This document shows positions 7,987 through 17,453 of a DNA stretch of 64,000 nt, one piece after another. The stretch comes from JABCZS01 sp041660525. GTDB taxonomy: Bacteria; Pseudomonadota; Gammaproteobacteria; JABCZS01. A model generated the notes under the pieces. That model made no database searches, was not told the DNA's origin, and saw only the letters and a program-made list of their open reading frames with translations. The translations under genes were made by a program, and so were the position numbers. Each line of letters opens with the position of its first letter. Within the stretch, counting starts at the first letter, position 1. The stretch spans positions 12,729 to 76,728 of the forward strand of contig JBAZWD010000011.1 in assembly GCA_041660525.1 (NCBI GenBank), written 5' to 3'.

Positions 7987-8661
7987 TCATTGAATGCTAA
8001 TCAAACTTTCCGGAAGTATATTTATATAACCATGACTAATAGCATAATCAATTAATTCAGATTTTGTGTAGACATTAAATTTCAATTTAATTTGATCAAT
8101 ATAACTCTCTACTGTACGCGCTGAAAGATCTAACTGCTTGCCAATTTCCTTAGCTGTTTTTCCCTTTAATAAAAGAAATAAACATTCGTGTTGCCGCTTA
8201 GATAAAATATTATCATCTGTTTCATTTTGGATGAGATAGCAAAATTGTTTCTTACGAAAAATAGTTTTCCCATGTTGAGTTTCCATAAGAAAAGGTGCGA
8301 TATCAATTAATTTTGAATGGGTAATATCGATGGCGTAGCTACAAACACCCACAATGTTTTTATTCGCATCAAATACGGTTTTTCTCTCACCAATAAATAA
8401 TCCCCAGGCATCTTTCGCATGACAGGTATAGGTTAGGCATTTTAAAGATTTGCCCGTATGATATACTTGCTGATTATGCCGAACATAATCATTTGCTTGC
8501 AAAGCCGCCTTACAAGGGAGTTCACTGTAATGCTTTCCTAATAAGCATTCGAGCCTCTCAAAGCCTAGTAGTTTCACTCGTCTATCATTGGCATCAATAT
8601 AATTATTATCTAAATTAACTACCGAAAAGTATCCCGGTAGCATTGAAGATTCAATATACAT
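7987..8661 (-). CDS. PAS-domain LuxR-family transcriptional regulator
   Basis: This 224-aa protein has an N-terminal PAS-like sensor (about residues 5-125; 'GYFSVVNLDNNYIDANDRR', 'VCSYAIDITH'). A C-terminal LuxR helix-turn-helix follows (about 155-215; 'LSKRQHECLFLLLKGKTAKE', 'ARTVESYIDQIK'). The start at 8661 is set by AGGAGG 6 bases upstream of ATG; a longer reading would add 14 residues without such a site. The architecture suggests a one-component regulator answering a small ligand or redox cue through PAS. No LuxI-type synthase or partner kinase is visible. Its targets cannot be read from the sequence. Confidence 0.85.
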   Translation of the reverse strand: MYIESSMLPGYFSVVNLDNNYIDANDRRVKLLGFERLECLLGKHYSELPCKAALQANDYVRHNQQVYHTGKSLKCLTYTCHAKDAWGLFIGERKTVFDANKNIVGVCSYAIDITHSKLIDIAPFLMETQHGKTIFRKKQFCYLIQNETDDNILSKRQHECLFLLLKGKTAKEIGKQLDLSARTVESYIDQIKLKFNVYTKSELIDYAISHGYINILPESLISIQ

Positions 8662-8754
8662 TGTTGCCTCCTTTAAATTTTGAAACTGACTTAGCTTGAA
8701 CATACCATAAGAATTAGGCGATGGGTAGGGTAGTTTTTACGGTGCTTAAAAATT

Positions 8755-8779
8755 CGGGCATAGCACATCACTATGCCCG
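8755..8779 (-). terminator. Terminator of the 68-aa protein gene
   Basis: CGGGCATAG (8755-8763) pairs perfectly with CTATGCCCG (8771-8779) over a 7-base loop. On the minus strand the stem is followed by AATTTTT, matching a rho-independent terminator for the gene at 8786-8992. Confidence 0.8.
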
Positions 8780-8785
8780 TTTAAT

Positions 8786-8992
8786 TTAGTTTTTAGGCTT
8801 TTTATTGTTGCTTGAAGGCTGCTCGGGAGATTTCTCTTGCTTGGGAAATTTCCATTGTTCCCATAGCCAGTTTATTTGTGTTTTTGCTGCTGGATATACA
8901 TCGTCTGCTGCGCTAGCGCCCATACCTAGCCAAAACCCTTTTACGAAATGAACTGGCACTTTTTTAAGTGTATTTAAATATAGATGGTACAT
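8786..8992 (-). CDS. Hypothetical small protein, 68 aa
   Basis: A strong AAAGGAG site about 7 bases before the ATG and a terminator just after the stop support a real gene. The protein has an amphipathic N-terminal half (MYHLYLNTLKKVPVHFVKGF), a Gly/Ala patch, a Trp-rich segment (INWLWEQWKF) and a hydrophilic Pro/Lys/Asn tail. It lacks a classic transmembrane helix. The family is not recognised. Confidence 0.65.
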   Translation of the reverse strand: MYHLYLNTLKKVPVHFVKGFWLGMGASAADDVYPAAKTQINWLWEQWKFPKQEKSPEQPSSNNKKPKN

Positions 8993-9173
8993 ATTTATTT
9001 CTCCTTTAAGTTGATTGATAAAAGGAAGAATATTGTTTTTTAACTTATAAATTGAGCGTAGCGTTCACGACCGTGTTAACTACTCTGGAGAAAGCATGTT
9101 GTCCTTGCATAAACATCATGATTGTTATTAGAATAAGGCATTAAAACCAACTGACCATGACAAGGATACCGCG

Positions 9174-9536
9174 ATGCCACAACTACGATTAGATTATACA
9201 GCCAATGTTATTGAAAAAAATGATTTCCCCGCGTTATTTAAAAAGTGTCATGAAATTTTAGCTACGACATTACCTACGAAAATCAATAGTTGCAAAAGTA
9301 GGGCAATGCTACAAGAAGATTATTATATTGGTGATGGTGATACTGGGCATGCTTTTGTTTGTTTACAATTACAAATTATGGCCGGCCGTCCCAAGCAAGT
9401 GCGAGATGAGGTGGTGCATCTGTTATTAGATGTGTTCAAAGATCATTTTTCTGAATCTTTAAAACAATTAAAGTTGCAGATTACCATTGAGTTACAGGAA
9501 TTATCAGAAGAGCTGTATTTTAAGTTTAAAACCTAA
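9174..9536 (+). CDS. CHMI-type isomerase (tautomerase superfamily), paralog A
   Basis: The 120-aa protein matches the 5-carboxymethyl-2-hydroxymuconate delta-isomerase (HpcD) family in length and N-terminus (MPQLRLDYTAN). Pro2, exposed after Met removal, would be the catalytic base as in other tautomerases. AAGGA lies upstream of the ATG. No other homoprotocatechuate pathway gene is nearby, so the physiological substrate may differ. A second copy at 19858-20220 has the same length and about two-thirds identical residues by my count. Confidence 0.8.
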   Translation: MPQLRLDYTANVIEKNDFPALFKKCHEILATTLPTKINSCKSRAMLQEDYYIGDGDTGHAFVCLQLQIMAGRPKQVRDEVVHLLLDVFKDHFSESLKQLKLQITIELQELSEELYFKFKT

Positions 9537-9570
9537 GAACAACGTCTGAAAATAAACGAATATAAATTTG

Positions 9571-9921
9571 TTATAAAAGTTTTAATAAAACTTCGGGCGG
9601 GCGGCTAATACACGCATGATCATTAATAATTATAATCGGCCTTTGAATTAAAATGGGATGATCATGCATGGCTTGAATTAATTCTGCATCGCTGAGTTTC
9701 AAGTTTTCTAGCTTTAATAATCCATATTCTTTTTCTTTAACACGCATGAGTTCGCGTGGTTTGATCTTCAGCAATTTTGAAATTTGTTTTAATTGCGAAA
9801 TACTGGGTGGTGTTTTTAAATATTCAATAACTTCTGTATGATAACCATGTTGCTCGAGCAGCGCTAATGCTTGCCGAGATTGGCTGCAGCGGGGGTTATG
9901 ATAAATAGTGGCTTTAAGCAT
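9571..9921 (-). CDS. arsC: Arsenate reductase-like (ArsC/thioredoxin-fold) protein
   Basis: The 116-aa protein has the glutaredoxin-coupled ArsC pattern: an N-terminal IYHNPRCSQSRQ with Cys12, a central helix-rich part, then HPILIQRPI and ISRPPEVLLKLL. ArsC reduces arsenate at this Cys with help from conserved Arg residues, including the one in 'QRPI'. No arsR or arsenite pump lies nearby, so the role could be general thiol or stress chemistry. It is convergent with CHMI paralog A. Confidence 0.85.
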   Translation of the reverse strand: MLKATIYHNPRCSQSRQALALLEQHGYHTEVIEYLKTPPSISQLKQISKLLKIKPRELMRVKEKEYGLLKLENLKLSDAELIQAMHDHPILIQRPIIIINDHACISRPPEVLLKLL

Positions 9922-10056
9922 TTGTTTCTCTTAATTTAAGACATAAGCATAACAAGCAATAAACTTCTCTTCAAGCTTTTTAGTTTTCAACGTATAATCA
10001 AAATATGCCTTGGTAGGGCAATTTTCTATACAATAAATATAGGCAGGTGAAAATAA

Positions 10057-13000
10057 ATGTTATCCAATTTGCACACGAAAACAAATGAAAATAGCGCAGA
10101 AAATGCTGCATTGGCATTACGTGAGCCTAATTTCCCAGCGTTTTTTACCCATCTAGCAAAAGTTCCCTCTACACAGCAGCAAGGTAACTTAATTCAACAA
10201 GCAATTCCTGTTGCACAACAACAAAAGTCTGTTGCTGTATTAAGAACACTGGCAGAAAAATCTGAGTTCATTGGCAAAGATTATTATTCTGATTTCTTAG
10301 GGGATATTATTAAAATCCTGTTGGAGTTTAACCAATCTGATGCCGATGATGCGGCAATAAGCCTTGCCGTATTTTATTCCGCCAATCGTGGCAAAAATAA
10401 TACATCTTTATGGTTAATCCTCTGTCAAGCATACGAGGCAAGAAAAGATATTGAAAAAGTTGAAAAACTTTATCGATATTTAGATAATGATCATGATAAA
10501 CGTGAAATAGTCTCTGGTATTTTAGAACACATATCACTGACAGATAAATCAAGTCATTGGTTTGAATGGTTTGCCAACTATTTACAAGTGGCTTCAGTGC
10601 AATACTACAGTGTTAATGAAACATTTCCGGATCAAGCTGTGAAATATCTTGTAGAGCATGAAAGTTTTCTCTCTTTGCTACCCTATGTTATTCGACCATT
10701 AACCCATGAGATTTATACAAATTTTATATCTCAATTATTTTTTAAGCTGTTGATCGCCAAACAAACGACAAAGGTCATTTTATTGCTAGAAAAATTGCCT
10801 CCGTCTCTTTCATGGTTAGCACAAGTCAATGATGCCTTGTCAGACGAAACTGCGTTTGGCGTATTCGCTCAGGATGAATTTGAGTATGAGTTAGACGAGA
10901 TCCAACATCCTATTTTCTCTCTAGTTATTGCAGGATTTTTTTCAAGGCAGGAACAACAACCTACAGGCGTCATTGTTGAAAAATTCTTACAATGCTTAAC
11001 AAAAATCTCAACTTATAAAAGAGATACATTTTTGCTGCTATTTTGCACATACTGTCGTCAACAACAACGAGACGATATTGTGATTCATCTGCTAAAGCAA
11101 GATATATCTCGCATCCCATTCAAGTCCATGTGTTTATCGCTACTGCCTACAACATTTGCTACAGCAGATGATTATCGCTTTATTGTTGAAAAATTGGATC
11201 ATTGGCCCAATGATATTACTATTGTTGACAAAATAGATGAAAAAAAACGTAACAACAAAGCGTATCAATTAGATTGCTTTTATGCTGTTGGAGAAACGCT
11301 GAATATTTTATTACATATACCGCGACAGATGGTGTATGCAGAAGATGCACGTCGTAAGCATTTGAAAACGCAAGAACAAGTTGCATTAAAAGAGCGATTA
11401 GAAACATTGCCTGACAATAGTGTCTCACGAAATCAGAACGATTATTATATGCTCATCAGCCAGATTGACGCTTATCTTGTTGATAAAATGCTGGCGCCGG
11501 CTTTTGTTCTCATTAAAAAAATGCCGTCATCGGGTTACAGGGATGATTTTCTCAAACAGATTGCATTACTATTCCTCGATCGGGATCAGATGAGTGCTGT
11601 TGATGCTGCCTGTAAACTACTCGCACACACCAGTGAACAATGGAAAACTTGGCCACAAAAAGTAATCACTACAAAATACCAAAAAACACTGAATTGGTTA
11701 TTAACAGGAGATTTTTATGAGCTGAAAATCGTTATTAAATATTACGTTGAAAAAATATTTATTCAAAATGAACGTTCGGTTGCATTGGAAATACTGTTCT
11801 CGAGTGGATTGTTTGGTGAGGGAAAACTTAAGCTAGACGATTATTATCGTCTAAATAGCGTCCCACATTATTTTAATGTGGCAGATGATGACATGGATAC
11901 AGATGAAGACAGCGATATTATCAGTGTGACTTCAGGCGCAGAAGCAACATTGTCCGCACAATCACTAGAAGAATTAATCGTCAGTCACTTCATTGTTCAT
12001 TATGCTGATAGCAAAAAACTCAGTAAAAAAATGGCAGATCTCAAAGGACGTGGTATTGTCGGTTTTGAAATAGCTATACTATTTTATCACTTACGACGTC
12101 AACAATGGCCACGTGCTGTGTCTTTAATTAATTTATTTGCTTCTCAAGAAAATTCTGGGCAAGTGAGTTATCGTTTAGATTATCTGGAAAAATTGGATTT
12201 ATTAAGACAAAGAGTCATATGTCATTTTAAAGATACAACAACACTTACGCTCACAACCTTGAATAAAATTAAACAAATTAACGATAGCGATTTGCGTGCA
12301 TATATACTATATGCACTATTAACTAAGCGAGATACTGCTTTTAGTCAAGTGGATACACCCCTTATACAAGCACTTGTCACTTTCATTACGCAATTACCTA
12401 GAGATGCACATCATTATGAACTATTGTGTGCGATGTTTGATAAATTTCCTAAACCGTTTACTCAACCCGTCTTCATGGGGATTCAACATATTTTGGTGCA
12501 TTCTGCAATTGCAAAAAATATAAAAAGAAATCTTTATCAGCAATATATGTTATTAACTTTATTTAAAAATCCAGCTTTAGTGCGTGAGAGCGAATTAGAA
12601 TATTGGAAAACCCAAGAACCATTTTGGCATTACGTAACAACGCAAGTCATTTCCATTCCAGAAAAAAATGCAAGTCGTGCATTGGTGTTATTGCAATATT
12701 TTATGCAGCATATTACCGAATGGAAACCACTCATTCATACCGCGGTGCATGATATTGTTGCGTATTGCTTTACCTGGATGATTAAGCAATGTGCGCAAGA
12801 GGATCAAGCATTGTTCGAGGCAACACTAACCCTATATGCAGTGATGAAAGATGATTATTTTTTAGAAAATAAATATCACTCTTGCTTGCAAGCTTTAGTT
12901 GCAAAAAGTAGTTTGTCTGCCCCTTGGGGAATGGGAATATTACAGCATTTAACACAAACACAAATACTATCGCGAGAAATAAGATTGTGTGTAGAGACTG

Positions 13001-14268
13001 TCCTCAATAATAGTATAACAACAGAAAATGAAACATATATCAGACAAGCATTTGATTTTTTATTGCAAAGGTCAATTAAAGGTTACGATAACTCTCTGAC
13101 GGCATTATATAATGCTATATCTATATTGCTCAAAAAAGGGAAAATTGATATGGCGCAGGAATTTATTCTCTCGATAGTTAAATCACATCCCATGAATTTT
13201 ATTATGAGGGATCAGCAGGATGTTTTGCGTGAATTATGTGATTATTGGATCCGTAATAATAACATCTCTGCTATTGAGAATTACTGCGATGAAATAGGTA
13301 AAACTTTAGAAACTCAGGATGAAAACATTCAACGACAATTTAAAGAAAGAAAATTGCACCTCATGTTGTATGCCACTCAAAAACTCGTTGAAAACAAAGA
13401 ATTCATTTTAGCGCATGATGTTTATCATAAAAATTTAACTGCCGTTAGATTGGATCATTTAAAAAATATTTTGGATAACTTAATAGCAAACAATCAATTA
13501 TTGTTTGCGAAAGAAATTATCGATGGTAAACATGCGAGTGATCCACAAATTATCTTAAACTATCGTCAGCACATCGTTGCACAATATGACACCCATCTTG
13601 TTGCGTTAATTGGCAACATATATGCAGAAAGAATTAAAGAGTGCTATGTTCAGTTTGTCAAAATTTTACAGCACAAAGCAAATGGTAATGCGCCTGTTGC
13701 CAGCCTTCAAAGCCAACTAGTTACTGCATTAAAAAATATGCTAGACAAAGCTTTCCAAGATTACTATCAGCGTACTTTTAATAGGGAGTCGCCAAGAGTA
13801 TTCGGAAAAATGTGTAATTTTCCAGCACCCTTGAATGATTTTTTTAAAGGTAAAACACCAGAAGCGAAACTCAATGCCTTCTTCGCTGATTTTAAAATTA
13901 ATCCCGTAGATCCCAATTTACGCCAATTTTTGTTAAGCATACAACCAAGCACCAATCAAAATTATCAGTGGCTAGAGCAATTACGCAAAATGCGTAATGA
14001 TGAAACGCACGCACCATCGTTTTTGCCTGAAACCCCTATTGTGAATGGTCAGCCGATAGATATGATGACTTTTCTGCCTCAAGTACTGACCGGTGTAGAA
14101 AAAATATTAATTAAATTATTTGATCCCAGTAGATTGGATAATGATATAGAGAAATTATCACTTAATAATTTATTATCTTTACGTCAGGAAGCATTACATG
14201 TGACTGCACATGCATTAGGTCTACATGCAATGTTGCAGCCACAAAATAAGCAAGCATTGACAAAATAA
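10057..14268 (+). CDS. Very large hypothetical protein, 1,403 aa, helical
   Basis: No family is recognised. AGGTGAAA precedes the ATG. The sequence is almost entirely helix-forming and rich in Leu/Gln/Lys/His, with helix pairs that recall degenerate TPR-like or HEAT-like solenoids ('ILLEKLPPSLSWLAQV', 'RALVLLQYFMQHITEW'). An acidic linker (ADDDMDTDEDSDII, about residues 608-622) divides it into two parts. I see no signal peptide or transmembrane segment. Size, low GC and position between paralogous isomerase genes suggest an accessory, possibly translocated, scaffold protein; this is inference. Confidence 0.7.
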   Translation: MLSNLHTKTNENSAENAALALREPNFPAFFTHLAKVPSTQQQGNLIQQAIPVAQQQKSVAVLRTLAEKSEFIGKDYYSDFLGDIIKILLEFNQSDADDAAISLAVFYSANRGKNNTSLWLILCQAYEARKDIEKVEKLYRYLDNDHDKREIVSGILEHISLTDKSSHWFEWFANYLQVASVQYYSVNETFPDQAVKYLVEHESFLSLLPYVIRPLTHEIYTNFISQLFFKLLIAKQTTKVILLLEKLPPSLSWLAQVNDALSDETAFGVFAQDEFEYELDEIQHPIFSLVIAGFFSRQEQQPTGVIVEKFLQCLTKISTYKRDTFLLLFCTYCRQQQRDDIVIHLLKQDISRIPFKSMCLSLLPTTFATADDYRFIVEKLDHWPNDITIVDKIDEKKRNNKAYQLDCFYAVGETLNILLHIPRQMVYAEDARRKHLKTQEQVALKERLETLPDNSVSRNQNDYYMLISQIDAYLVDKMLAPAFVLIKKMPSSGYRDDFLKQIALLFLDRDQMSAVDAACKLLAHTSEQWKTWPQKVITTKYQKTLNWLLTGDFYELKIVIKYYVEKIFIQNERSVALEILFSSGLFGEGKLKLDDYYRLNSVPHYFNVADDDMDTDEDSDIISVTSGAEATLSAQSLEELIVSHFIVHYADSKKLSKKMADLKGRGIVGFEIAILFYHLRRQQWPRAVSLINLFASQENSGQVSYRLDYLEKLDLLRQRVICHFKDTTTLTLTTLNKIKQINDSDLRAYILYALLTKRDTAFSQVDTPLIQALVTFITQLPRDAHHYELLCAMFDKFPKPFTQPVFMGIQHILVHSAIAKNIKRNLYQQYMLLTLFKNPALVRESELEYWKTQEPFWHYVTTQVISIPEKNASRALVLLQYFMQHITEWKPLIHTAVHDIVAYCFTWMIKQCAQEDQALFEATLTLYAVMKDDYFLENKYHSCLQALVAKSSLSAPWGMGILQHLTQTQILSREIRLCVETVLNNSITTENETYIRQAFDFLLQRSIKGYDNSLTALYNAISILLKKGKIDMAQEFILSIVKSHPMNFIMRDQQDVLRELCDYWIRNNNISAIENYCDEIGKTLETQDENIQRQFKERKLHLMLYATQKLVENKEFILAHDVYHKNLTAVRLDHLKNILDNLIANNQLLFAKEIIDGKHASDPQIILNYRQHIVAQYDTHLVALIGNIYAERIKECYVQFVKILQHKANGNAPVASLQSQLVTALKNMLDKAFQDYYQRTFNRESPRVFGKMCNFPAPLNDFFKGKTPEAKLNAFFADFKINPVDPNLRQFLLSIQPSTNQNYQWLEQLRKMRNDETHAPSFLPETPIVNGQPIDMMTFLPQVLTGVEKILIKLFDPSRLDNDIEKLSLNNLLSLRQEALHVTAHALGLHAMLQPQNKQALTK

Positions 14269-14334
14269 AAAAATGGGGGAAGTTTACAACAACCAATACA
14301 GCAATAGTTGACCAGCTGTTAAGCAATCTGTAAA

Positions 14335-15300
14335 ATGTTAGTTTACTCCCAAGATGAGTCCGTGATGTCTAAAAATAAAAAGCGAATAGAATCAACAATA
14401 ACCGAAGCTTGTGTTAAAAAATTGCTTAGGCAATATGAGCAAAACAACAAGAAAAAAGTGACTATCATCAATGAAGGAAAGTTTAAAGATGTTTCATTTG
14501 ATTGTCATAAGATACCAGGTCTTAATCTTAACGAGGATAAACTAACACAATCAAATACAGAAGTTATTTGCACAGGAATGGAGCCGCAAGAAGTTTATAT
14601 TCTCATTGCACATGCTTATATTTTCCAGAGAATATCAAGAAATTACAAAATGAGCTTGGCTAAAAAAACACCTGAGATGAAAATAGAACAGGATTTACAA
14701 TATGATGCCATGGATTTACGTAAATTCTTTTACAAAGAAAAACAAAATTCACTGGAAGAGGGTCTTGAGCAGAAATTAGAGCAATCTATCCTGCTGTCTA
14801 ATGCCAATGAACTATTCATTGCGCGCAGAAAAGAATTGGGAAGCTATGCAAATGTACTTAAGGTTTTTTCAAAGTTAGATGAAATAGAAGATCTTACCTT
14901 ATTTGCTCTGCAAAAAAGTCTTGATAGAGTTGATAGAAAATTCACTAAAGGTAAAAACAAAGGTCCACAATTTATTGAGAATTTTGAAAAAAGAAATCAG
15001 GCTTTTTTAAAAACAATTGAAACACATTGTACCCCAGACACACCTTGTATTGCTATGATAGGTGATCATCATATGCAAACACATTTGTATCAATCTGCAG
15101 AAGATGTATTATCGAAGTTTCCAGTGGATGGCTGGGCAGCACGTAGTGCTGAAAAAGTTAGAGACGTCCTGCGTCAGCATGCTCATAAAAATCCTTTTGC
15201 TTATTTATCGCCTGAAGAAGATGTAACCGATTATCCTTCCGAAGAGCCAGAAGATGTGTGCAAAGGTCCTGCTGTAAGAAGTTGTAAATCTCTTCGTTAA
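14335..15300 (+). CDS. Hypothetical protein, 321 aa
   Basis: The family is not recognised. The protein is charged and helical, with Lys-rich and Glu-rich stretches, a conserved-looking 'IAMIGDHHMQTHL' near residue 240, and an acidic then Cys-containing tail (EEPEDVCKGPAVRSCKSLR). Start choice is uncertain: the ATG at 14335 lacks a ribosome site, and the ATG at 14365 (MSKNKKRIES) is equally possible. It precedes the two Smr-fusion genes on the same strand (45-base gap to the first), so the three may be cotranscribed. Confidence 0.65.
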   Translation: MLVYSQDESVMSKNKKRIESTITEACVKKLLRQYEQNNKKKVTIINEGKFKDVSFDCHKIPGLNLNEDKLTQSNTEVICTGMEPQEVYILIAHAYIFQRISRNYKMSLAKKTPEMKIEQDLQYDAMDLRKFFYKEKQNSLEEGLEQKLEQSILLSNANELFIARRKELGSYANVLKVFSKLDEIEDLTLFALQKSLDRVDRKFTKGKNKGPQFIENFEKRNQAFLKTIETHCTPDTPCIAMIGDHHMQTHLYQSAEDVLSKFPVDGWAARSAEKVRDVLRQHAHKNPFAYLSPEEDVTDYPSEEPEDVCKGPAVRSCKSLR

Positions 15301-15345
15301 AGAATTAACACCTATGCTAGTCTTAAATTTACAGGAGTATTCATC

Positions 15346-17409
15346 ATGCTAAGCATGGATTTACATGGTTTGTCTGTGCAAGAGGCTACCAAAGCAGTTT
15401 ATATAACTTTTCAGAAAGCTATTGAGCAAGGAGTGACACAGATTTATTTTGTCACAGGTTACGGTAGTCATGTTAATTCTAATGGCACCTCAGGCGTGCT
15501 TAAGAAAATTCTTCCAAAATTGTTTGAGCCATATAACAGCATAATAGAAAAGATTGATAAAGAAAATGCTGCATATAAAATCTTGCTTAAAAAAAACTTG
15601 ACAGAAGATGAAAAGCGAAATAAGCAATTTATAAAAACAGATTTTTTTAAAAATATTCTAAATGAAATCAAAGAGGAAGCAAAGCAAGGTGACAATGACG
15701 CTAAACTTTCATTGGCTGCGCATGCACTCAGTAATTATAACGAAGATAAGAGTTTAGTGGATGAAGCTTTAAAAAGCTTAGAAGCCATGGAAAGTCAAGG
15801 CCTGCCAGAGGCTGGCATGTTGCTTGCTGAAATTTTTTTAGAAGGGCGAAAAGTAGAACGTAATCCTAAGAAGGCCATACAGCTGTTAAAAAAATACGAA
15901 AACAAAAGTAGTGATGTGAAATTTCTATTGGCCAAAACTCTTTTACAAGGTGAAGGTGTGATTCAGGCTGAAAGTCGCGGCAGGACTTTAATGCTGGAAT
16001 TAGCTGAAATAAATTATCCAGCTGCTTGCTGCTCTGTGGGGAAAAGCTACATAATAGGTGATTACACAGAAATTAATTTAGAACTCGGGGTGAAATTTCT
16101 GCAACGTGCCGCAGTACAGAATTTTTCACCATCTTTTGTTGATTTAGCAATTTGCTATGGCTCAGGACGAGGGATAGCGCAAGACAACAAACTCGCAATT
16201 CATTTTTATAAAAAAGCAACTGTAATTAATAGCCCCTATGCTTTTTATCAGTTGGGACGATATTATAGTATTGGTAAAGGCGTTCCGGTTGATCTAAAAA
16301 TTTCTTTTGAATATTTTTTAAAAGCAGCACAATTAGGCGATGGTGATGCACAAATTGAAGTGGCACTTGCTTATTTTACACAAATGGGAGTTAAAAGGGA
16401 TGCAAATGAAGGTGTTAAATGGTTAAAAGTAGCCGCAGAAAAAAACCATTTGGAAGCATGCTATATCTTAGGCTGCCTCTTTCTTGAAGGCATAATAGTA
16501 CCCAAAGATAACGCTGAGGGAGTTAAATATTTAAAAATCTCCAGTAAAAACAAACATCCTCTGGCGATGTTTTCTCTTGCATTGGCTATCTTGTCAAAAA
16601 CGCATACGCCAGCAGAATATGAGTACGCTTTTGATTTGCTAAAAAAATCTTGTAGTTTAACTTCAGATACAACGCCTTTAAGCGTCAGAAAAATGCTTAT
16701 TCCTAAAAATTTCGCACTTGCACTTATGTATTTTGAAGGGATGAAGATAGATGGCGCAAAGGTAGGGGCAACTGACCAATTTGCCGAAGTATTGTTATCG
16801 CTTGCCGACATTTTAACATCAACTGCAAGGAATGAAATCCCATTAGGACTTTTACTCGCAGAGCATGCGGCTCAATTAGGGCACACAGATTCTGAAATTT
16901 TTTTATGTGACACCTATCTTAGAGGTACAACTGAAAACATAGCTAAAGATGAACAAAAAGGTATTTTATACCTTAACAAATTGGTTGCAAAAGAAAATCC
17001 GGATGCTCTTTATATTCTTGCTCTTGCTAACATTGATGGTAGATTCGGGCAGGATATAAATCGAGAAAAAAGTTTTCATTTAATGGTGAAAGCCGCAAGC
17101 AAAGGATCAAAAGATGCAGTAGAATTTATGCAAATGCTTCAGCGTAGACATATGCAAAATGCAACCGTTACTACCGCTATCGTTAAGACCGAAACCAGTA
17201 ATGACATAGTCAGTAATAAAACGGATAGCAGTCATATTGATAATCATATAGCAATTGCTCTAAATTTAAATGAATTTCAGAAGACAGATAATACTATAAG
17301 CAATTCCGAAGGAACTGCAAAACCTTATATCAGCAAATATGTTTTTGCAGCAGCCGGTGCGGTGAGCATTGTATCTGCATTAACATATAAATATTATAAT
17401 ATGAAATGA
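15346..17409 (+). CDS. Smr domain-Sel1 repeat fusion with C-terminal membrane anchor
   Basis: This 687-aa protein combines three modules. Residues 1-85 are a Smr (MutS2 C-terminal-like) domain, with MDLHGLSVQEA at the start and FVTGYGSHVNSNG as the TGxGxH motif. Residues about 115-600 hold a series of Sel1-like repeats, for example 'AFYQLGRYYSIGKGVPVDLK' and 'ACYILGCLFLEGIIVPKDNA'. Near residue 662 lies one hydrophobic helix (YVFAAAGAVSIVSALTY) with a short basic end, like a tail anchor. AGGAG lies upstream of the ATG. Smr domains often cleave nucleic acids; Sel1 repeats bind proteins and are frequent in host-interacting bacteria. The joint function is unknown. Confidence 0.8.
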   Translation: MLSMDLHGLSVQEATKAVYITFQKAIEQGVTQIYFVTGYGSHVNSNGTSGVLKKILPKLFEPYNSIIEKIDKENAAYKILLKKNLTEDEKRNKQFIKTDFFKNILNEIKEEAKQGDNDAKLSLAAHALSNYNEDKSLVDEALKSLEAMESQGLPEAGMLLAEIFLEGRKVERNPKKAIQLLKKYENKSSDVKFLLAKTLLQGEGVIQAESRGRTLMLELAEINYPAACCSVGKSYIIGDYTEINLELGVKFLQRAAVQNFSPSFVDLAICYGSGRGIAQDNKLAIHFYKKATVINSPYAFYQLGRYYSIGKGVPVDLKISFEYFLKAAQLGDGDAQIEVALAYFTQMGVKRDANEGVKWLKVAAEKNHLEACYILGCLFLEGIIVPKDNAEGVKYLKISSKNKHPLAMFSLALAILSKTHTPAEYEYAFDLLKKSCSLTSDTTPLSVRKMLIPKNFALALMYFEGMKIDGAKVGATDQFAEVLLSLADILTSTARNEIPLGLLLAEHAAQLGHTDSEIFLCDTYLRGTTENIAKDEQKGILYLNKLVAKENPDALYILALANIDGRFGQDINREKSFHLMVKAASKGSKDAVEFMQMLQRRHMQNATVTTAIVKTETSNDIVSNKTDSSHIDNHIAIALNLNEFQKTDNTISNSEGTAKPYISKYVFAAAGAVSIVSALTYKYYNMK

Positions 17410-17453
17410 AAAAATAATGACAAAACGATCTTATGATTATAGGAAATTAACAT

